Notes: generated by a model from the sequence alone, not told the origin. DNA of 64,000 nt from JAAZNO01 sp964508025 (GCA_964508025.1 CAZDSF010000010.1:18147-82146), one strand, 5' to 3'; shown: positions 7,155 through 17,193, counted from the stretch's first letter. Program-made: numbers and translations.

Positions 7155-9377
7155 ATGGAATGTCGCAAGGCGCAGCAAATACTCAAAATCACCCGTGAGT
7201 TGACCTTGCCTGTGCCGCTGGAACGTCTGCTGCACAAGATTGTTCAAGCGGCCGTCGAGCTGACCCAGACGCAAACCGCCGGCATCCTGTTGTACGATGA
7301 AAAGACCGCCGAGCTGCGCTTCAAAGTGGTCAGCCTGCACGAAGATCAGCTCTTCAACATCCCGGTGCCGGTTGAAAATTCCATTGCCGGCACGGCCTTC
7401 AGCTCCGGCGAACCGGTCATTGTGCCCGATGTGCGCGTTGATCCACGCTACTATTCCCAAATCGAGCAGCTCACGGGATTGCAAGCGCACTCCCTGCTTG
7501 CCGTCCCCATGCAGTTTCAAGAACGCCGTATCGGGGTCTTGGAGGTGGAAAACAAGCGCAACCGGCGCCCCTTCGAGGTTGAGGATGTGACCTGTCTGAT
7601 AACCCTGGCGGCGCAGGCTGCCATTGCCATCGAGAATGCACGGTTGCTCAACTCCCTGGAGCAGCGTGTCGTGGAACGCGAAGCGGCGTTACAGGCAGTC
7701 CTGGAACAGGAGCAGACATTGCGCGCCCTGTATCAAGCCAGCGCGGCGTTGACCAGCACGCTGGACTATGAGGAAGTGCTCGACCGCATTCTGGAGCAAA
7801 TCGGCGCGCTGGTAGCGTATGACGCTGCCAATGTGATGTTGGTCGAAGGGGACGTGGCGCGGGTCTTTCGCGGGCGCGGTTATGAGCGTTTCGGAATCAT
7901 GACCACGGTGCGGGAGATCGAATTCGAGATCTCGCAGGTGCGCGGGTTGGCGCTCATGCGCGAGACGCTACAACCGCTCGCCATTTCCGATGTCTTCACG
8001 AGCGACACCTGGGTGTATTCCCGCCCCGAACAACATTGGATTCGCTCCTACATTGGCGTACCCATTCACTTGCGGGGCCGGCTGCTGGGCTATTTGAGCG
8101 TGCTCAGCGCCACACCGGCCTTCTACACCACGAACGACGCGGTGCGCCTGGAGGCGCTGGCGCAGCAGGCCGCAGTAGCCATAGATAACGCCTATCTATA
8201 TCAGCAGGCGCAGCTGGAAATCAAAGAGCGACAACGCGCGGAGCGGGAGTTACAGCAGCACCGCGAGCATTTGGAAGAACTGGTTGTTGCGCGCACGGCG
8301 GATCTCCAACACGCCATGCGACAATTGGAACAGGAAATCATCGAACGCGAGCAACTGATTGGCGATCTCAAGGCTTTCTCGCATACCGTAGCGCACGATC
8401 TCAAGAATCCCCTCACAGTCATGGTAGGCTACAGTTCCTTGCTGGTGGAGCAGTTTGCCGAGACGAAATCCCCGGAATTGTCCAGCGCCGAGCTGCTGTT
8501 AAGCACCAGCGCCAAAATGGGCCACATCATTGATGAATTGCTCATGTTTGCCAATGTGCGGCAAGCAGAAGTTAAGTTGAGCGCACTGGACATGGCGGCC
8601 ATCATTGTAGAGGTAGAAACGCGGCTGGCGCATCTGGCAGCCCAAAAAGCCGCGCAGATCATCAAACCTGCCAGCTGGCCGATTGCCTGGGGCTATCCCG
8701 CCTGGGTTGAAGAAGTGTGGGTCAATCTGATTAGCAACGCGCTGAAATACGGAGGGCTTCCGGATCAGGGCATTCCCCCGCGCGTGGAATTAGGCTACAC
8801 GATATTGGATGTCGCAACGCCAATTTCGGAAGCTGACGCCGCAGTAACCACACCGGCGCCAAACCTGCAATCCAAAATCATGTTCTGGGTGCGCGATAAT
8901 GGGCCGGGGATTGCGCCGCAAGCGCAGGCCCGGTTGTTCACGCCCTTCACCCGCCTGGATACGTCGCACATCGAGGGGCATGGGCTGGGCTTATCCATCG
9001 TCAAACGCATGGTGGAGAAGCTCGGCGGCGAGGTGGGCGTCGAAAGTGCGCCGGGCCAGGGCGCGTGCTTCTTCTTCACGCTGCCTGCGTTTGGCGCGCT
9101 GGAGGCGGGAGCAGCGGCGCCGAGCCAACCGCCTTCCAAACCCGCCTTTGCGGCTCTTGGCGCGCGTCTGGCGACGCTGTGTTCGATTGAATCACTGGAG
9201 CAGCTGGCTGATGCCTGCGCCAGCGGCGATTGTGCGCTATTGCAAGCTTTAGCCGTCGAGATCCAACAACAAGATGTAGCGCTGGGGCAAGCCCTGCTGC
9301 AATTGACGCACGATTTCGATTATGCCGGTCTCGAAGCCGTCCTCCAAAGCGCCGGGTTCTGTAAGGACGAGTCGTGA
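7155..9377 (+). CDS. GAF-GAF sensor histidine kinase
   Basis: A 740-residue soluble kinase. Two GAF domains span about 10-165 and 190-345, followed by a coiled coil (about 350-405), a HisKA domain with the phospho-acceptor His414 (HDLKNPL), and an HATPase with DNGPGI and GHGLGLS loops (about 520-650). A helical C-terminal extension of about 90 residues resembles tails seen after kinase modules in related bacteria. The ATG is preceded by AAGGTGA; an in-frame GTG 9 nt earlier overlaps that site and is less likely. The first GAF domain closely resembles that of the divergent hybrid kinase, so the two are paralogs. No receiver is encoded next to it. Its stop overlaps the start of the cyclase/ATPase gene by 4 nt, implying coupled translation and joint function. 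Confidence 0.88.
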   Translation: MECRKAQQILKITRELTLPVPLERLLHKIVQAAVELTQTQTAGILLYDEKTAELRFKVVSLHEDQLFNIPVPVENSIAGTAFSSGEPVIVPDVRVDPRYYSQIEQLTGLQAHSLLAVPMQFQERRIGVLEVENKRNRRPFEVEDVTCLITLAAQAAIAIENARLLNSLEQRVVEREAALQAVLEQEQTLRALYQASAALTSTLDYEEVLDRILEQIGALVAYDAANVMLVEGDVARVFRGRGYERFGIMTTVREIEFEISQVRGLALMRETLQPLAISDVFTSDTWVYSRPEQHWIRSYIGVPIHLRGRLLGYLSVLSATPAFYTTNDAVRLEALAQQAAVAIDNAYLYQQAQLEIKERQRAERELQQHREHLEELVVARTADLQHAMRQLEQEIIEREQLIGDLKAFSHTVAHDLKNPLTVMVGYSSLLVEQFAETKSPELSSAELLLSTSAKMGHIIDELLMFANVRQAEVKLSALDMAAIIVEVETRLAHLAAQKAAQIIKPASWPIAWGYPAWVEEVWVNLISNALKYGGLPDQGIPPRVELGYTILDVATPISEADAAVTTPAPNLQSKIMFWVRDNGPGIAPQAQARLFTPFTRLDTSHIEGHGLGLSIVKRMVEKLGGEVGVESAPGQGACFFFTLPAFGALEAGAAAPSQPPSKPAFAALGARLATLCSIESLEQLADACASGDCALLQALAVEIQQQDVALGQALLQLTHDFDYAGLEAVLQSAGFCKDES

Positions 9378-12300
9378 CGCAACTCGCGGTCTACATCCCC
9401 ATGGATCGGCGCCAGGCGCTGGCGCGTGGGGCAACCTTGCCGGAGTTCGCGCAAGGCGCAGCGTTGTTCGCCGATATTTCCGGCTTCACCCCATTGGCGC
9501 GGGCGCTCGCGGCCCAACTCGGCCCCCAACGCGCAGCGGAAGAGCTCACCTTCTTCCTCAATCAAGTCTATGACGCGCTCATCGCCCAGGTGCATGCTTA
9601 TGGCAGCAGCGTCATCGGCTTCGTGGGCGACGCCATCACCTGCTGGTTTGAAGAAAAGGCTGAAGAACACACCGCCTTATCTGCCATAGCGTGCGCTTTG
9701 GCGATGCAAGCAGCGATGGCGCCTTTTGCCGCCATCACGGTGACGCCCGCCGTGACGACGGCGCTGCACATCAAGATCGGCATCGCTGCGGGGCCGGCGC
9801 GCCGCTACTGCGTGGGCGACCCGGAGATCCAAGTGCTGGATGTGCTGGCCGGCGAGACCTTGCAGCGCATGTCGCAGGCCGAGGGGCAGGCGCTACGAGG
9901 CGAGGTTCTGGCAGATGAAAGCCTTGCAGTTCCCCTGCAAGACACGCTGACCATCAGCGAATGGCGCACGCATCCCGAAAGCGGACGCCGCCTGGCTGTA
10001 GTATCCGGGTTGAAGACGAAGGTCGCGCCGCATCCCTGGCCGCCTTTGGCGCCGGCCGCGCTCGACGCTGCGCAGCTGCACTCATGGGTCTTACCCGCGT
10101 TGCACTCACATCTCCATGCGACGGCAGGCGACTACCGCGCCGAACTGCGCCCGGCAACCTCGCTCTTCTTGCGCTTCTCCGGCCTGGATTACGACACCGA
10201 TCCCGCAGCCGGCGTCAAACTCGATGCCTACATGCGTTGGGTGCAGCAAGTGGTCACGCAGCACGGCGGCAACGTGATCCAGCTGACCATTGGCGATAAG
10301 GGGAGTTTCCTGTACGCCGCCTTCGGCGCGCCCGTGGCTTACGGCGACGACGCCTATCGCGCGGCGCAAGCGGGCCTGGCGCTCAGCGCGCCGCCGGCGC
10401 AGCTCGAATTCACACCGCAGGCGCAAATCGGCATCGCCAGCGGCCCGGCGCGGACGGGCGAATACGGCAGTGCGACCCGCCGCACCTATGGCGTCATCGG
10501 CGATGATGCGGTGCTCGCCGCCCGGCTGATGGCAGCCGCCCCGCCCGGCGAGATTCGCTGCGCGCACAGCATCTACATCCAGACGCGCGCGCGGGTTGGC
10601 TACGAGAACCTGCTGCCGGTGCGCGTCAAAGGCCGCGCGGAGCTCGTGCGGGTCTATCGGCCCCTGGCTCATGCGCCAGCCTCCACCGGCGATGACGCCG
10701 CGCTGGTGGGCCGCCACGCCGAGCTGCACCGCCTGGAGCGCTGCCTTGACGCGCTGCAAGCCGGACATCCGCACGGGCTATTGCTCGAAGGCGAGGCCGG
10801 CATCGGCAAGACGCGGCTGATTGACGCGCTGAAGCAGCTCACACACGAACGCGGCTTCACAGGCTTGCTGGGCGCCGGTCAAAGCATTCAGCAGCAGACG
10901 CCTTATCGCGCCTGGCGGGATATTTTCGCCGCTTATTTTGATATCGAGAATACGAGCGATCCCGTGGCCCGCCGCCGAAACGTCGCCGCAGCTATGGCGC
11001 ACATCGCCCCTGAACAAGCCGAACACGCGCCGCTGCTCAATCCGCTGCTCGATCTGGATTTCCCCGAAACGCCATTGACCGCCGCCCTCACCCCCGAATT
11101 ACGGCAACACGCGCTCCGCCAACTGCTTTTGGCGTTACTGATGACCTGGGCCAAGGCGCAACCCCTGATCCTGGTGCTGGAAGATGCGCACTGGCTCGAT
11201 GCGCTCTCGTGGCAGCTGGCAGAAGATGTGGCGCGACGGGCATGGGTGTACGAACTACCGTTGCTCCTGGTCGTGGCGCATCGCCCGCTGGAGCTGGGAC
11301 ATCCCGCCGAAGCAACGCTGCAACGCCTGCGCGCGTTGCCCTTTGTCGAGACGTTACGTCTGGAAGGGCTGACGCCGGCGGAAATTGTGGCGCTGGCAGC
11401 TCAGCGATTGGGCGTCCCTGTGACGGCGCTGCCAGAAGCCCTGGCCGCAGCGCTTCAGACCCGTTCCGGCGGCAATCCATTCTTCGCCGAGGAAATGCTG
11501 CACGCGCTGCGCGAGCGCGGCATACTTACGTCGCCGGCGCACATCGTCGGCGATTTGGAGCAGACGATCCAAACCTTGCCAGAGACGCTCCACGGGTTAA
11601 TCCTGGCGCGTATTGACAGTCTGCCAGCGATGCAACAAGCCGTGCTCAAAGTGGCTGCGGTCATCGGGCGCAGTTTCCCCTTTGCGCCGCTCCATGCCGC
11701 GTTCATCCAATGGTACGCCCCCATATCAGAAGCGAACCTGCGCGCGGAGCTTCTGGCGCTCAATCAGCGCGATTTCACTTTCGTTGAGGCGCCGGAACCG
11801 GAGCTGACCTATGTATTCAAGCACATCATCACGCAGGAAGCCGCCTATCAAACGCTGCTCTTTGCACAACGCCGCGAGCTGCACGCGCTGATCGCCGATT
11901 GGTACGCCGCGCAGCCGGTTTCGACCAGGCAATTGCCGCTGCTGGTGCATCACTACCATCAGGCAGAGCGACCAGAAGCGGAACGTCACTACGCCGGACT
12001 GGCGGGCGAACAGGCAGCGCGCTATTATGACAATGCCAATGCCATTGCTTACTTCAGCCGGGCGCTGGCGCTCACCCCGGATTCCGCGTTGGAGCTGCGC
12101 TATCGGCTGCTGCTGAGACGCGAGGCGGTCTACGATGTTCTGGGCGAGCGCGCCGCGCAACTTGAGGATCTTCAGGCTTTGGCGCGGATTGCAGCGGCCC
12201 TGGAGAATCCCCGGCAATCTGCCACAGTGGCCCTGAGACAAGCGCGGTACGCCCGCGCTGTAGATGATTATCCCACGGCGCTGGCCTCAGTGCAACAAGC

Positions 12301-13369
12301 CACGCAGCTCGCCGTAAAATGTGGGTATAGCCTGCTGGAGATCCAAGGCTTGCAGACCTGGGGGCGCATTCTACGGCAGCAAGGCAATGTGGATGCGGCG
12401 CGGGTCTGTCTGGAACTGGCGCTCGCGTTGGCGCAGCAGCACGAGCAGCGGTTGGAAGAAGCGCGCTGCCTGCACGATTTGGGTACGCTCCTGTATCAGG
12501 AGCAAAACTATGCGGACGCGCGCAACTATTATCAGCAGGCTGAGGCGATTTACAGAACGTTGGATTACAAGCAAGGTTTAGTGCAGTGCGCATTGATGTT
12601 CGGCGCGCTCTATGCGCAGACCGGCGATTACATAGCGGAGCAGGCGCAGTATCAGCAGGCGTTGGCCGAAAGTCGCGCCATCGGCTGGCGCTACGCGGAA
12701 GGGTTTGCGCTCAACAGTCTGGGCAACAATGCCTTCGACCTGGGAGATTATCGCGCCGCGCAGGATTACCATACCCAGGCGTTACAGATGAGTCGTGAAG
12801 TCGGCCACCGTGAAGGGGTGGCGCTCAGCCTGGACACGCTGGGCCTGATCCACACGATGTTGGGCGAGTTCGAGGCGGCAATTGAGATAGGGCAAGCGGC
12901 TTTGGAATTACAACGCGAGATTGAGGACACCTACAGCCTGGGCTACACGCTGAACCACCTGGGATTGGCATGGTTGGAAGCAGGGCAGCCGCAACAGGCC
13001 GCGGCGGCTTTCACTGAGGCGTTGGCGCTGCGCCGCGCGCTGGAACAGAGCGGCGCCGCACTGGACGACCTCGCCGGGCTGGCCCGCGCCGCGCTCATGG
13101 AAGGCGCCGTATCCCAGGCGCGGGACTACGCCGCGGAGATCCTGACATACCTCGATACGGCCTCGGTGGAAGGGGTCGAATTCCCCGTGCTGGTCTATCT
13201 CACCTGCTACCGCGTGCTGCGCGCCGCCGAAGAGCACCCCCTCGCAGAAGCCCTGCGTGCCAGGGGCCTGCAATTATTGCAGGAACGCGCCGCCGCAATC
13301 CACGATCCCGCGTTGCGCGCGCAGTTCTTGGAGCGTGTGCCGTTCAATGCAGAGCTTGGCAACGCCTGA
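9374..13369 (+). CDS. Nucleotidyl-cyclase-domain / AAA ATPase / TPR signalling protein
   Basis: This 1331-residue protein starts with GTG inside the preceding stop (GTGA overlap). It has two class III nucleotidyl cyclase-like domains. The first (about 25-175) keeps both metal aspartates (D34 in ADISGFTPL, D86 in FVGDAIT). The second (about 255-430) has lost the first (RFSGLDYD) but keeps IGDKG. An AAA/STAND-type ATPase follows with a Walker A near residue 475 (GEAGIGKT) and a Walker-B-like LILVLEDAHWLD. The last 450 residues are tetratricopeptide repeats. Proteins of this build are cytoplasmic signal hubs, and many have degenerate cyclase domains, so cyclic nucleotide synthesis is not assured. 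Coupling to the upstream kinase suggests they act together. Confidence 0.85.
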   Translation: MTQLAVYIPMDRRQALARGATLPEFAQGAALFADISGFTPLARALAAQLGPQRAAEELTFFLNQVYDALIAQVHAYGSSVIGFVGDAITCWFEEKAEEHTALSAIACALAMQAAMAPFAAITVTPAVTTALHIKIGIAAGPARRYCVGDPEIQVLDVLAGETLQRMSQAEGQALRGEVLADESLAVPLQDTLTISEWRTHPESGRRLAVVSGLKTKVAPHPWPPLAPAALDAAQLHSWVLPALHSHLHATAGDYRAELRPATSLFLRFSGLDYDTDPAAGVKLDAYMRWVQQVVTQHGGNVIQLTIGDKGSFLYAAFGAPVAYGDDAYRAAQAGLALSAPPAQLEFTPQAQIGIASGPARTGEYGSATRRTYGVIGDDAVLAARLMAAAPPGEIRCAHSIYIQTRARVGYENLLPVRVKGRAELVRVYRPLAHAPASTGDDAALVGRHAELHRLERCLDALQAGHPHGLLLEGEAGIGKTRLIDALKQLTHERGFTGLLGAGQSIQQQTPYRAWRDIFAAYFDIENTSDPVARRRNVAAAMAHIAPEQAEHAPLLNPLLDLDFPETPLTAALTPELRQHALRQLLLALLMTWAKAQPLILVLEDAHWLDALSWQLAEDVARRAWVYELPLLLVVAHRPLELGHPAEATLQRLRALPFVETLRLEGLTPAEIVALAAQRLGVPVTALPEALAAALQTRSGGNPFFAEEMLHALRERGILTSPAHIVGDLEQTIQTLPETLHGLILARIDSLPAMQQAVLKVAAVIGRSFPFAPLHAAFIQWYAPISEANLRAELLALNQRDFTFVEAPEPELTYVFKHIITQEAAYQTLLFAQRRELHALIADWYAAQPVSTRQLPLLVHHYHQAERPEAERHYAGLAGEQAARYYDNANAIAYFSRALALTPDSALELRYRLLLRREAVYDVLGERAAQLEDLQALARIAAALENPRQSATVALRQARYARAVDDYPTALASVQQATQLAVKCGYSLLEIQGLQTWGRILRQQGNVDAARVCLELALALAQQHEQRLEEARCLHDLGTLLYQEQNYADARNYYQQAEAIYRTLDYKQGLVQCALMFGALYAQTGDYIAEQAQYQQALAESRAIGWRYAEGFALNSLGNNAFDLGDYRAAQDYHTQALQMSREVGHREGVALSLDTLGLIHTMLGEFEAAIEIGQAALELQREIEDTYSLGYTLNHLGLAWLEAGQPQQAAAAFTEALALRRALEQSGAALDDLAGLARAALMEGAVSQARDYAAEILTYLDTASVEGVEFPVLVYLTCYRVLRAAEEHPLAEALRARGLQLLQERAAAIHDPALRAQFLERVPFNAELGNA

Positions 13370-13419
13370 GCGCGTTGCCAAGCTGCAAGGTCGCTTCGAT
13401 TAAGGTTGAGATTAAGCCC

Positions 13420-13448
13420 TTGAAATAAAAAAGATAATAGTATATAAT
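13420..13448 (+). promoter_or_regulatory. Sigma-70-type promoter of peroxiredoxin
   Basis: TTGAAA, a 17-bp AT-rich spacer and a perfect TATAAT lie 45 nt upstream of the peroxiredoxin start. AAGGAGAG follows before the ATG. Confidence 0.8.
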
Positions 13449-13492
13449 ATAGTCGTGTCACACGCTTATACAATCCATAAGGAGAGAAACTC

Positions 13493-13960
13493 ATGGAAAA
13501 GAAGCAGTTGCAAATTGGCGCGCTCGCACCCGATTTCGTCTTGAAAGATCAGGATGGGAAGGAAATCGCACTGAGCGCCTTGCGCGGCAAGAAAGTCGTG
13601 TTGTCTTTTCACCCGCTGGCATGGACCGGCGTCTGCGCGACCCAGATGCAGCAGTTGGATGCTAACCAGGCGACATTGGAAGCGCACAACGCGATTGGAC
13701 TGGGCGTGAGCATTGATTCGCGGCAGGCCAAGAAGCCCTGGGCCGAGCAGCTGGGCATCCAGAGGACCTCGCTGCTTGCCGATTTCTGGCCCCATGGCGC
13801 AGTGGCAGAAGCCTTTGGCATCCTGCGTGAAGCGGACGGTTTCAGCGAGCGCGCGGTTTTCATCGTAGATCCTGAGGGGAAAATCGCCTGGAAGAAAGTG
13901 TATCCCATCGGGGAGCTGCCCGACATCAACGAAATTCTCGCCGCCGTCGCCGCCATCTAG
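13493..13960 (+). CDS. Peroxiredoxin, single-cysteine (Bcp/AhpE-like)
   Basis: This 155-residue thioredoxin-fold peroxidase reduces hydroperoxides in the cytoplasm. The active-site motif PxxxTxxC is present (P41, T45, C48 in HPLAWTGVCATQM). C48 is the only cysteine, so it works by a 1-Cys mechanism and must be resolved by an external thiol. The length is typical of the AhpE/Bcp group. It has its own strong promoter and Shine-Dalgarno and ends before a bidirectional terminator hairpin, so it is monocistronic. A glutathione-peroxidase homolog is present near the right end of the window. Confidence 0.92.
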   Translation: MEKKQLQIGALAPDFVLKDQDGKEIALSALRGKKVVLSFHPLAWTGVCATQMQQLDANQATLEAHNAIGLGVSIDSRQAKKPWAEQLGIQRTSLLADFWPHGAVAEAFGILREADGFSERAVFIVDPEGKIAWKKVYPIGELPDINEILAAVAAI

Positions 13961-13980
13961 GCGTATCTATGCGCCGCCAC

Positions 13981-14019
13981 GAGAACGCGGAGCCAGCCTG
14001 GCGGCGGCTCCGCGTTCTC
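13981..14019. terminator. Bidirectional terminator hairpin
   Basis: A perfect 14-bp stem (GAGAACGCGGAGCC / GGCTCCGCGTTCTC) with an 11-nt loop, between the convergent peroxiredoxin and DUF4139 genes. Confidence 0.75.
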
Positions 14020-14039
14020 CACGTTCTGCGCGTTGAAAC

Positions 14040-15983
14040 TCACAGGCTCTTGAGCCGCGTCTCGATCTCCTGCTTCACCTTCTCCATGTTGGCGGTATAC
14101 TCCGCCTCCCGCTGAGCAAGGATTTGCAGTTTCCCATCCGAAGCTTCGAGCTGTTCCACATAGCGCGCGCGCAACGCGCCTTCTTTGCCGGTCTGCGAAA
14201 GCGCCTGCAGATTCTCCCGCAGCTGTTGCTGCGCCTGGTAGACGCGCTGGCGTTCTTGCTCCACTTCGGCAATTTTCTTCTCATAATCGCGGATGGTATC
14301 CCAAAGCATGAGCAATTTGAGGGCTTTATCCATCGCTTGCCGGTCGAGCAATCCCCGCTGGAGATACACCTGCAAGCCCTCATACGATTGTTTCTGCAAT
14401 TCCTCGCGCCGCCGCATTAGTCGCCGTTCCTGCACTTTGAGCGTCGTCTCGCCGTGCGCCGCCGCACGCACCTCGAAGCGCAACATATCTTCGGTGTGTT
14501 CTCTGGGAGCAGGCGTATCAAAGAGATCGAAGTCTGCTGTACGCGGGTGCTCGATCAGGATGTGATACGCTTTTTCCGTGTTGTTCGTGACCTGGTATGT
14601 GCGCCACCGAATGTGCCACTCCTCAAATTGCAGATACAACCCTTGTAGTTCCAGCGCGCGCGTCTCGGTGCTGCTGCCGTTATGCTCCTTGATGCGAATA
14701 CCCAGCTCCACAGCGTAGGGAACCACGCCCTCGCCCTCGACTGCCGTAAAGGGCAGAATGGCCTCGCCCACGTATTCCCCGTCTTCGATGACGGTGAGCG
14801 GCCCGCGCTCCAGGGTCAGCCCGGTGCCGTTCTTGAAGCGCAGCGTCGCTACCGGGTGCGTGGGCAGCTTCGCGCCGTTGTAGAGCAGATCCTTGCGGTA
14901 ATCCAGGTCCGCGCCGATGATGGGAACCATCGCCGACTGTCCCCGCCCCACGGTGACGGGCGTTCCGATGTTATATTGGAAGAGCTCGCCCAGCGCCTTG
15001 CCGGTAGCGGCGACTTGCGCCGCCTGCGCGATGGCTTCCCGCGAGGGTGGCGCGGGCGCCGGCGCGCGCATCATCTCCGCCATACCGAAGCCCGCGCCCA
15101 ACGCCGGCGGCGCTTCCGCAATAGCCCCCATCGCTGCCCGGGTGCGTTTAGCCGCTTCGAATTCCACCGGCGCCGCCGCGACGCGGGCTTCTTCTTCCAC
15201 CTTGGGCCGCTCCGGCGTGAAGGGCGTGTAGAGATCGTACACAAAAGAGATCGGCATTCCTGCAACCAGCGAGAGCGAAATACCCTGGAGATCCTCCTCC
15301 AGCCGGTTATCGAACAGCCCCCACCCTTGAAGCAACGCGCGCCCCTCGCCCGGCTTCGCGCCCGATTCGGCGACCAGCCGGTAGCTCACGCGCCACGTGG
15401 GTGCGGGCGCGACATAGCGCACGGAGAGCTCATGCTCCCCCGGCGTGAGACGAATGGTCACATTACGGGTGCTGCCCTGGCTCAGCGCCGTCTGCAAGAA
15501 AAAGCGCAGGTCGCGCCCGCCCTGCTCGTCGAGGATGTCAAGGCCCTGAATGCGGCTCAGCGGCGTCACCTGTACCTTGTCCTCAGCCTCTTGCAGCACC
15601 GAGATCAGCGTCGTCCCCAGCGGCTCGCGCTCCGGCGCTTCGTCCGGCCCGACGAGCACGCCGGTCAATGTCTCGTCCTGATCCAGGCGCAAGATGACGC
15701 GCCGCCCACGCAGGCTCACGAGCAGATCGCGAAGGCTGTGCTGGTCACTCAGGCGCACGGTGCAGCCTTCTAACTGCTCCTCACGGGTCTGCGGCGTGGC
15801 GTAATCAATGCCGAGCACTTTGCCGCCATCCAAATCAATGACCGTGAGGCTCTTGAGCAGGTCGTTCATCTCCTGGACACGGAAAGCCAGTGTGACCTCT
15901 TCACCGCTGAAGCGCGCCCGCCGCTCGAAAAAGCCAACGCCGTGCTTGTACAGCGTGATATGGACAATAGGCAATGTGGTCAT
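14040..15983 (-). CDS. DUF4139 domain-containing protein
   Basis: The 647-residue product matches proteins with a C-terminal DUF4139 domain: an N-terminal beta-rich part (MTTLPIVHITLYKHGVGFFE), a central Ala/Pro-rich linker (about 265-325), a beta-sandwich-like half, and a C-terminal coiled coil (about 545-647) rich in Glu and Gln (EKKIAEVEQERQRVYQAQQQ). No signal peptide or membrane segment is seen, so it is probably cytoplasmic. AAGGGG precedes the ATG. The family has no established biochemical function; some members are annotated as mucoidy-inhibitor A-like, which I would not rely on. It is bounded by hairpins on both sides, suggesting a single-gene transcript. Confidence 0.75.
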   Translation of the reverse strand: MTTLPIVHITLYKHGVGFFERRARFSGEEVTLAFRVQEMNDLLKSLTVIDLDGGKVLGIDYATPQTREEQLEGCTVRLSDQHSLRDLLVSLRGRRVILRLDQDETLTGVLVGPDEAPEREPLGTTLISVLQEAEDKVQVTPLSRIQGLDILDEQGGRDLRFFLQTALSQGSTRNVTIRLTPGEHELSVRYVAPAPTWRVSYRLVAESGAKPGEGRALLQGWGLFDNRLEEDLQGISLSLVAGMPISFVYDLYTPFTPERPKVEEEARVAAAPVEFEAAKRTRAAMGAIAEAPPALGAGFGMAEMMRAPAPAPPSREAIAQAAQVAATGKALGELFQYNIGTPVTVGRGQSAMVPIIGADLDYRKDLLYNGAKLPTHPVATLRFKNGTGLTLERGPLTVIEDGEYVGEAILPFTAVEGEGVVPYAVELGIRIKEHNGSSTETRALELQGLYLQFEEWHIRWRTYQVTNNTEKAYHILIEHPRTADFDLFDTPAPREHTEDMLRFEVRAAAHGETTLKVQERRLMRRREELQKQSYEGLQVYLQRGLLDRQAMDKALKLLMLWDTIRDYEKKIAEVEQERQRVYQAQQQLRENLQALSQTGKEGALRARYVEQLEASDGKLQILAQREAEYTANMEKVKQEIETRLKSL

Positions 15984-16000
15984 TGTACCCCTTATGAAAA

Positions 16001-16028
16001 GTATGAAAGCTGAAGGCGAAAGGATGAA
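16001..16028. repeat. Heptamer array
   Basis: Four units in register (GTATGAA, AGCTGAA, GGCGAAA, GGATGAA) upstream of the DUF4139 gene start. Confidence 0.6.
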
Positions 16029-16075
16029 GCGACTTTGCGCTGGAATTCATCCGCAGCCCTTATACATGCAAACAC

Positions 16076-16106
16076 ATGAAAGGTGAAGCGTAGCTTCACC
16101 TTTCAT
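16076..16106 (-). terminator. 14-bp perfect hairpin
   Basis: ATGAAAGGTGAAGC, a 3-nt loop and its exact complement, located 30 nt past the stop of the minus-strand membrane-protein gene and so a likely end of the sigma/anti-sigma operon. Confidence 0.7.
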
Positions 16107-16135
16107 TATACACCTGAGCAACTGGCAATGGAAAC

Positions 16136-17176
16136 TCAATCGCTGGCAGCGGCAAGTTCCGGCAGGGAGGGCGCCGCCGCCTCGACGGCAAGCTGTTCCA
16201 GCGCCCGCAGCTCGCGGTAGGCCAACGTCCACGTGGTGGAAGCGAAGGTCTCGTAGAGGCCACCAACGAACAGGCTGGGCAGTAAGACGATAGCCAGGAA
16301 GATCAGCAGCCCGATGCTGCCGCCGATGATCCACGGCAGTGCGCCCCTGCTCACCAGACTAACCAGACCGCCAATCAGCAGCGCGGGCAGCCCGCCGGTT
16401 ACACCACCCAGAATCAGCAGCAGGATGACGACCGGAATCATCACCAGCGCAAAGGCGATCTGGATGCCGAACATCAGCAGCCACATGAGCGCCACATCCT
16501 TGAAGTGCGCGCGCACAAAGCCGAAGCCCTCGCGCATGGCCTCGAAGACGCCGCGCCCTTCTAACACGCACACCCGGCGAATGATGTGCAGGAAAACGCT
16601 GAGCACCGTTCCGACGACGATAGCGAGCACAATCACCAGGAAGAAGAATCCGATGGCGCCGACCGTGCCAATGACGCGCAGCGCGGTGCTGCGGGTGAGC
16701 CACACCAGGAGCGGCGCGGCGGACAGCAAAAACAGCGTCACGAACACGATGCCCATCACAAGGCCGACCAGCAGCTCGATCAAGAACAGCCGCCACGCAG
16801 CCCGCGACCAGCCCAACCGGAAGCCCTGCTTGACGGTGCGTTGCTCACCGGTCTCTTCGTGCTCATCCACCATGCGGATGAGAGACGTCTCGGCGACATA
16901 GCGCGCGATCACCGAGAGCACCGTGAGCACCAGGATGAAACTGCACAGCGCCACGACGGCAGCGATGATGACGCCGGTGGTTACGGTTGGAAATTCCAGC
17001 GCGCCAGGCCAGTTCCATTCGCCGCCGTTCCCGCTGAACTGCGCGCCAGTATTGCCGCCGCCGCCGCCACCGCCGCCGCCACCAGAGGTCAGCGCCAGCA
17101 AAATGCCGAAGACCCAGAGGGCCTTATATCGCCAGGTCGTATTCCAGGCTTGCTTGATGATGTTGATATGATCCAT
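16136..17176 (-). CDS. Polytopic membrane protein, unknown function
   Basis: The 346-residue product has an N-terminal segment containing a run of ten glycines (residues about 32-41) and roughly six or seven hydrophobic helices, including TGVIIAAVVALCSFILVLTV and IVFVTLFLLSAAPLLVWL. It resembles the broad class of bacterial membrane proteins with repeated amphipathic entry helices (KQGFRLGWSRAAWRLF and FEAMREGFGFVRAHFKD), but I cannot name a family securely. AAGGAGG precedes the ATG. It is the third gene of an apparent operon after an ECF sigma factor and its anti-sigma factor, separated by 81 nt that contain a heptamer array. It may be a regulated target or an envelope-stress component. Confidence 0.65.
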   Translation of the reverse strand: MDHINIIKQAWNTTWRYKALWVFGILLALTSGGGGGGGGGGNTGAQFSGNGGEWNWPGALEFPTVTTGVIIAAVVALCSFILVLTVLSVIARYVAETSLIRMVDEHEETGEQRTVKQGFRLGWSRAAWRLFLIELLVGLVMGIVFVTLFLLSAAPLLVWLTRSTALRVIGTVGAIGFFFLVIVLAIVVGTVLSVFLHIIRRVCVLEGRGVFEAMREGFGFVRAHFKDVALMWLLMFGIQIAFALVMIPVVILLLILGGVTGGLPALLIGGLVSLVSRGALPWIIGGSIGLLIFLAIVLLPSLFVGGLYETFASTTWTLAYRELRALEQLAVEAAAPSLPELAAASD

Positions 17177-17193
17177 TGCAATACCTCCTTAAT

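Noticed and set aside
16136..17176. Treating the ten-glycine run as a frameshift or sequencing error
   Set aside because: The frame is intact on both sides and the run is encoded by mixed glycine codons, so it is plausible sequence.
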